A DNA stretch of 64,000 bases, from positions 4,627,001-4,691,000 of the forward strand of contig CM049404.1 in assembly GCA_026929865.2 (NCBI GenBank), given 5' to 3'. Both the position numbers and the translations under genes were made by a program. The stretch is from Hyperoplus lanceolatus (lineage: Eukaryota > Chordata > Actinopteri > Uranoscopiformes > Ammodytidae). The notes below the pieces were generated by a model. That model was given only the letters and a program-made list of their open reading frames with translations, ran no database searches and had not been told where the DNA came from. Below are positions 57,917 to 64,000 of this stretch, piece after piece. Positions within the stretch are counted from its first letter, which is position 1. Every line of letters starts with the position of its first letter.

Positions 57917-58789
57917 CAATTTCTTATCCACTGTTGAATCAGTCTGGCTTCTCTGTACAGTCAATTGTACATAGTCACTTTTCTCTTAGCATGACAAATA
58001 AGCTGTGCAGTTCAGCATTCATATAGCGTTCAAGGGACACATTGTAGCCTTGTTAATATCAGTAAAAAACTCACTTGAGAATCTACATAAATGTTCACAC
58101 TTTCTGAGCACTACGACTGCAGAAGTAGCGCTTGGCAACCGTGTTTTAAATGTCTTACTAGACCAGAATCTCTGACCAACAACCCTCATACAGCTGCTGC
58201 CCTCCAAAAAAAAAAAATACTCCCTGATCGTTGTTTCCCTCTACTGGACAAAGCCAAGGTATAAAATGCATTGGTTTTAAAAGATGGATTAAATCTTTAC
58301 TTTTGTAAGATTGTGTATACTGTGTATTCAACAATAGATTACACATCCTACACTGTTTTAATTAAAGGCAAAGTGATATCTAATCATCATACAGTAGCCT
58401 ACATTATCAATTTTTGTTCCAGAACATTTTTAAATATACCTTTAAGTCAGTCTGTCTTCAATTTTCAGTTACTATTTTGATATAGCGTTCACAATTTGAT
58501 ATATGGAGATAGCATAACAAACAGATTGTGATCTAATAGTCTCACGGCATGTGAGTGGGGTTAAGAAATTGTGTATTTCTTATCGTGGGCTTCAAAAGTT
58601 AGTTATAAACCCAAAGTGTGTGGGGGGGCGGGACACACAACACCTCCATTTTTGTCTCGTATAAAATGTGACTAGACAAAATGTAAAACCCGACATTTCT
58701 CATTTTCAATAAACAATTGGGCAATGCGAAGGCATATAAATACTGTAAATAAAGCTCCGGGCACCAGAGGAAAACATGTATATTCTTGC

Positions 58790-59011
58790 TCCCACGTGAC
58801 GTGGCGCGTAGGGAGGAGGCTGTGATTGGCCGCCGGTTACAGGAAGCGATGGGCTGACTGTTGACAGCTGTCTTCTTGTAAAGTAAGTGAGTGTGTATCA
58901 ACATTATCTAATGGGATAATGTCGGGGTTCTGAACCTCCGAACGTTTGCTTCGCACTGACTTGTGTGTCGTGTCGTGTCGTGTCGTCCCTCTGTAACGCT
59001 GTCGGTGAAAG
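58790..59011 (+). promoter_or_regulatory. nadk: Probable nadk promoter and 5'-UTR exon region
   Basis: An E-box/CRE overlap CACGTGACGTGG at 58793-58804, an inverted CCAAT (gattggc, 58824-58830) and CpG-rich sequence lie about 0.9 kb after the gnb1 transcript end. Two candidate donors follow: GTAAGT at 58883 (after cttgtaaa) and GTAGGG at 59012 (after cggtgaaag). A GTGTC pentanucleotide run lies at about 58964-58985. The transcription start is not determinable here. Confidence 0.5.
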
Positions 59012-59359
59012 GTAGGGTTGTCAAACGGACGGACGTGATATCTAAGCCGAAGTACTATCGTAGCTCGCTAACTAGCTCCGTAGTTAGCTCCCGGTAAATT
59101 CTTCCGCCTGGACCCATGGACCCTGTCAGTGTTCATATCGTTAATGTCGGACCACGGCTGGCTGGTAGTTGCTTACGTGTATCGATAAATAGACTCTCAT
59201 ATAAAGCTACTTATCTCAAGTGACACTGAAGCTGCGAGCCTTAATTAGCCGTGAAACTATAATCATGGAACTGTAACGTATGTAACAAGGTTATAGATAG
59301 CTTGTTATCCAGCTGGTTTACGTCATAAACTCCGCTAATGTGCTTTCTCAAACGTAACT

Positions 59360-59719
59360 TTAAAGGGGCACTGTGTAACATTTTAAGTAATTTATTAGCT
59401 AGAATCAATATCCTCATTCATAAATATGTCCTCATTGGTGTGAAATCACCTCTGCCAATAATCTGAATTATCCTCCTGAGCGGAGAATTACAAATATTAA
59501 TATTACATTTTGTACATTGAGCGGGCAAGTCTTATGGAGGCATCCATGTTTTTGGAATGTCATCAGGTGCATTGTTTAACATTTAGAATTGTTCTTGTCC
59601 TTGAAGGCCACTGTAGCTTCTGTTATTATTCAAAAGGGGTGGGGTTACCCAGGGAGCGTTGCATTCTAGAACTTTGTAGAACTTACTTGATGATGTCATA
59701 TTACACACTGCACCTTTAA
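59360..59719. mobile_element. Miniature element with TTAAAGGkGCAsTGTGTAA ends
   Basis: Left TTAAAGGGGCACTGTGTAA; inverse of the right end TTAAAGGTGCAGTGTGTAA, 17 of 19 identical. 360 bp, no coding. It sits between the nadk promoter region and the first coding exon, in the probable 5'-UTR intron. Confidence 0.75.
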
Positions 59720-60178
59720 CATCACTTTCTCCGTATGCAAAATACGTTTCAGTAGCACAGTTGAAATGTATATCACATAGAAACGGTTTGAGCTGAACAT
59801 TGTGGTATTCTGAAAGTTAGCCGAGGCATATGTTATTGAACCGATATTACAAGAGAATTGAGAATTTGCTAAACATTTTGTGGATAGTTTGTTTGCAAAA
59901 TAACATATTGACGCTTATTTAAATAGGCCACATATACCTATGTACCGGGCAGTGATCTATAAATCGTTTAATATTGTGTGAAGATTCATTTAAATTGGCT
60001 TTTTTTTCAATTGGAGTTTGGAGAAGAAAGAGTCTGCCCCCGGAGAGGACTGGATTAGTGGCTTTTCTATTTGCGTAACTGAGTTGTTGAATGTGTGTAT
60101 AACATGTTGACATTTGACCTACGCTCGCTCACTCATTGATTTGGCCCTGTCAGCTGACTTGCAGCGCGGCTGTCTGAG

Positions 60179-60330
60179 ATGGACGGAGGAGAGGAGGTGC
60201 GTGTGGAAGCCGCCCCGTACTGCTGCTCCACCTGTGACGGAGGGGAGGTCTCCGCTGGCCGCAGCCTGGCCCGACGCCACAGGAAAGCCCGCAGTCTGAG
60301 CACCTCCTCAGCCAGCTCCTCTGACTATAG
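60179..60330 (+). CDS. nadk: NAD kinase, first coding exon (gene continues outside)
   Basis: ATG at 60179-60181, with acceptors at 60153 (ccctgtcag) or 60164 (cttgcag). It encodes MDGGEEVRVEAAPYCCSTCD then GGEVSAGRSLARRHRKARSL and STSSASSSDY plus two bases; donor GTGGGT at 60331, phase 2. As I recall it, the human NADK N-terminus has the same pattern: a YCCSxC motif, a basic stretch, then SRSLSxSxA. NAD kinase phosphorylates NAD to NADP in the cytosol using ATP. The catalytic domain (GGDGT motif) would lie downstream of the window. Synteny gnb1-nadk supports the call. No further nadk exon was recognised up to 64000. Confidence 0.88.
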
Positions 60331-60358
60331 GTGGGTGTTGACTCTGACAGGGACCCTC

Positions 60359-60702
60359 AAAGGTGTAGTCTAGTCAGCAATTCGTGTTGTCAAAATCACT
60401 TCTTTGTTTCACTCTTTTCAAAATTAATCAATAATTTCTCACGATCCGCTCCCTGTCCATACTGTGTGTGAGCTTGGGGGGGAAAGAGCTGTTGTTTATA
60501 CACAGCCTAGGGTCTGTAAACTGGTGCGTAAACAAAGGTTCCTTAAACAAAGGGGGCCCTCCATTGCTAGCCCTAGCCTAGGCTGTAATATATTTTTTCA
60601 GCACGCAAACACACAGTATAAAGATAGCCGATTGTGAGGAGATATTCACTAATTTTGTCAAGTTGTCAACAAGCCTTCTCCCGAATTGCTGACTCAACTT
60701 TT
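60359..60702. mobile_element. AAAGGTkGAGTC-type miniature element, copy
   Basis: Left aaaggtgtagtctagtcagc; right cccgaattgctgactcaact then ttta. The centre has cagcctagggtctgtaaac. It starts 28 bases after the nadk donor at 60331. Confidence 0.75.
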
Positions 60703-62698
60703 AACAGGAAGCATGGTGATGAGTTCATGTATTTGTGATTATAAGATATTAATATTTGTGATTTCACCATTGTGAATCACAGGAGGTTAATAGTTAAATA
60801 GTTTTGTCTAAGTTTTTTGGAGAATCGTACCTGAGCAAAGGCATTAATAATAATAACTATATAACAATGACAAATAACGTTCTCTTCGCTGATTGTCTCG
60901 TTTGCTGTTACAGTTTATTTACGAGTATCAGGAAAATTAGACTATTTCATAAATATTTAAAAGTTCTTCATAAACTTTAAAAATGTAATTATTCCATCCT
61001 TAAAAATATATTTATTCCGTGACACAATCTTACACATGGTGCAACTCAGAAGCCTGAAAACCAAGCCACTGAGGGACGTCCTCATTTGTTCCACTTGAAA
61101 GAGACTTTCTAGGTGTGCTTGGTCCTGACGGATACCAATTTAATGTAATAGAGCACATTAAACGCAACACAATAACCTGATTCCTTGTGCCTTGTGACAC
61201 AATTTGTGTGTTGCACCACCTCAGACATTTGTGAAATGTGCCTTTGGGTGCACTAAACCCCCCTCGGACACAACAGTAAAAGCCTCAAGGAAAGCAAAAG
61301 GGTTGAAGCCTGCCATGGTTCACCGTGGATATTGCGATATCGGTCTCTTTTTAGCAACACTGAAGACGTTTCTCACATGGAGAAGTGAAAAAGGTGGTGG
61401 CAATATTGTCAAATGTCCTTAAAGAACCAATAGGAATGCCCCGTTCTGGATGAGGAAATGAAAGGTCACTTGATCACGACACTTGGACACAATGTTGAAA
61501 TAAATTCCCACAAAGCCAGCTTCATTGTGTGGATCCTGATTAGCCAAAGACACTTCTCATTTTCTGTGACATTTAACAGAAGGGCATGGTGATGCATAAC
61601 GATGATTATAAACAAACAACTGTTGAGAAATTGGAATAGAAAGGTGATGAAGTCTGTGTCCTGCGGTATTCCTTTGTCACATTATAATAATATTTCTGGC
61701 CCCACGTTTGAAATGATATATTTGACTATTAGTTCTAGTTTGTTTAAAGTTGTTTTAAGATGAAATGGCTTCACCTTCTTTCATGTGGTTTGCAGTGTCA
61801 GAGTTTCTGGGTGTGTTTGTCCTTTGTGTTGTAAATGTTCATTTTAAACCTGCATTCAAAACAGTGTGTCCACTAGGGGCTGGGCACTTTCAAAACATTG
61901 CTAACAGACAGACAACAACAGCATTGTCTTTCCTTGCACAGTTGTTACAAGACAAAAGTTGAGAAGTGACAGACGGAGAGAAACAGTATCAGACCATTGG
62001 AGTTGTGTTGATTACAATTTTCTATTTGCTGGTCACTAAATGAGAAACACGTCACATTCAGGGGGTTTATATACTATCTATGGTATCAACACACTGTGGG
62101 CCCCATACATAATTAGTTTCTATGGGCCCCATTTCTTCTTTGATCCATGTTAAACATGTTTTGATTTTGTGTTGCAAATAATTGAGTCTACAACTGTTCA
62201 CATGAATCTGTATTGTGTTTTAGGGTTGTCACTAAGAACTGTTCATACAAACTTATACAGTAATAAGTAAAGTGCTCCACATGTTAACCCTCCTCCCTTA
62301 ACATAGTGTAGCCTATAATAACTGAACTCTTGTTAAATGGGTTTCATTTTACTTTATGTATTACTCTTCTTTAATAAATGAGTCAGCTGTATACATACAC
62401 TTGGCTGGACCATTTTGCACATTCTGGACTGGAATGGGTGAGAGTGGACACAGCGAGCCTCCACTATTTCAAACTGATAATAATAATTCAATAAGAACTT
62501 TATTCACTCAAATTATTTATTTTAATAATTTTAATATTTGTTATTTTGTTATACTTTATCAAATAAAAATAGTTCAAACTATTTTATTTCAGGCTTTTTG
62601 AGGGGCCCCTCACTGATTTGGGACCTGGGAACTCATTTCAACCCCCCCCCTCCCTGCTACGCCCATGGTCACATAGACTAAACTACTATATACACATA
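60703..62698 (+). other. nadk intron 1, no recognised feature
   Basis: A+T-rich sequence; no exon with plausible splice sites matching the next expected nadk segment was found. A poly-C run lies at about 62642-62650. Confidence 0.5.
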
Positions 62699-64000
62699 CA
62701 GTCATATGAAAAAGTTTGGGACCCCCTTCTAATTTTGGGGATTTTGGTTCATCATTAGCTGGGATTTCAAAGAAGCAAATTCCTTTTCATATATGACATA
62801 CCTTAGGGAAACAGAAGCAATTCAGCGGTGTCATTTTGTTTATTAGAATAATAGAAAATATGCAATAAGCATCATAACAAAATTTGACTGGTGCATAAAT
62901 TTGGGCACCCCAAAAGAAAAATGTCATCAGTACTTAGTTGAGCCTCCTTTTGCAAAAATAACAGCCTCTAGACGCCTTCGGTAGCCTGTAATGAGTGTCT
63001 GGATCCTGGATGGAGGTATTTTTAACATTCTTACATACTTAAGCGATCCAGTTCAGTTAAATGTGATGGCTGCCGAGCATGGAAAGCCTGCTTCAAATCA
63101 TCCCATAGATTGTCGATGATATTCAAGTCATTGGACTGTGACGGCCATATCAGAACATTGTACTTTTCCCTCTGCAGGAATTTGAACTGTGTTAAGGGTC
63201 ATTGTCTTGTTGGAATATCCAACCCCTGGACAACTTCAACTTTGTGACTGATGCTTGAACATTATCCTGAATAATCTGTTGAAACTGGGTTGAAATCATC
63301 CAACTATCGACTTTAACCAGGGCCCCAGTCCCTGAAGTGGCCACAGCATGACCAAATTTAACAGTAGGTAGCAGGAGGTAGCAGGTGTTTTTCTTGGAAT
63401 GCAGTTTTCTTCTTTCGCAATGCAAAGCGCTTTTTATAAAGACCAAATAACTAAATTTGTCTCATCAGTCCAAAGCATTTTCTTCCAATGTGAAGCTGGC
63501 TTGTCTAAATGAGCTTTTGCATACTCCATGCAACTGTGGGTTGTGTGCAACCATTCTCACAATCCTCCACCTATGCGCTCCTGTTTTTTTCTTGGTCTTC
63601 CATGCCTGGGTTTAACTGCCACTGTGCCTGTGTCCTTCCATTTCCTGACAACGTTCCCTACAGTCGAAATTGACAATTGAAACCTTTGGGAAAGCTTCTT
63701 GTAGCCTTCCTCTAAACCATGACAATGAACAATCTTTGTTTTTCAGATATTTTGGGAACTGCTTTGATGATCCCATTCTGTCTCACTTCAGCAGAGTCAA
63801 AGAGAAGTGCAACTTGCATTTAGCCACCTAATATACATTTTCTCATGATTAAACAGACATTTATATGAGGTTCAAGGCTTAACAACATAATCCAACCAAT
63901 GTTGTGTTTAAAGTCATCAGTTTTACATGCTGTTACAGGCATTAAAATCAACAAAACCACAAGGGTTTCTATATTTTTGCACAGCCAGTTTTTCACATTT
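62699..64000 (-). mobile_element. Decayed Tc1-type transposon, cut by window edge
   Basis: Left end CAGTCATATGAAAAAGTTTG preceded by TA. The minus strand at 63192-63446 encodes a transposase piece ending SRGWIFQQDNDP, the block around the second catalytic Asp of Tc1 transposases. The downstream part on that strand contains stops and frameshifts. The 5' end of the element lies at or beyond the window edge. Confidence 0.82.

Larger units (their letters stand above)
55668..57935 (+). other. gnb1: gnb1 3'-UTR exon
   Basis: It begins after acceptor tgtatgtttccag with atggcatctggactccaagg, which as I recall resembles the mammalian GNB1 3'-UTR exon start. A+T-rich, with poly-A, poly-C and poly-T runs. 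Possible poly(A) signals at 57596, 57796 and 57911; the last is followed by a T/G-rich stretch and probably marks the main end. The exact end is inferred. Confidence 0.75.

Overview
This is a window of a teleost fish genome. Evidence: spliced vertebrate genes with GT-AG introns, abundant hAT, Tc1 and piggyBac miniature elements, L2/CR1-type LINE pieces, a tRNA-derived SINE, and long CA/TG tracts. Three genes lie in tandem on the + strand. (1) The 3' part of cfap74, a ciliary central-apparatus protein, runs from 1 to about 11.88 kb: ten exons plus a partial one at the left edge, about 426 residues rich in ASH/MSP-type Ig-like repeats. (2) The complete gnb1 (G-protein beta-1) has a non-coding first exon ending at 18229, nine coding exons from 44375 to 55108 giving a 340-residue WD40 protein, and a separate 3'-UTR exon from 55668 to about 57935. 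(3) The first coding exon of nadk (NAD kinase) is at 60179-60330; the rest lies beyond the window. From memory, human 1p36 has CFAP74, GNB1 and NADK in this order and orientation, so the block looks like conserved synteny. Which teleost gnb1 or nadk duplicate this is was not resolved.

Layout. 1-11.9 kb: cfap74, whose introns hold an internally deleted LINE (1080-2290), a SINE with a 12-bp target duplication (3902-4090), a 1.7-kb minisatellite of two interleaved 11-bp unit types (4668-6359), a second LINE copy on the minus strand with a long open reverse-transcriptase frame ending at a splice acceptor (9228-11138), and a TG tract directly at the last acceptor. 11.9-17.7 kb: intergenic, with a Tc1 element turned into a 1.63-kb foldback (12130-13759). 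17.7-44.3 kb: gnb1 first exon and its 26-kb intron 1, a dense nest of miniature transposons. Several have perfect 8-bp target duplications, one pair forms a filled-site/empty-site comparison, and one locus is nested three levels deep. 44.3-57.9 kb: gnb1 coding exons and 3' UTR. 57.9-64 kb: nadk promoter region, first coding exon, and a decayed Tc1 element at the right edge.

The genes have no operon-like link. cfap74 works in motile cilia, gnb1 in heterotrimeric G-protein signalling and nadk in NADP synthesis. No new multi-gene system was found. The most notable content is structural: the two-letter minisatellite, mobile elements touching splice sites, the nested hAT elements, and a miniature element that carries an RFX-type X-box in both of its copies.
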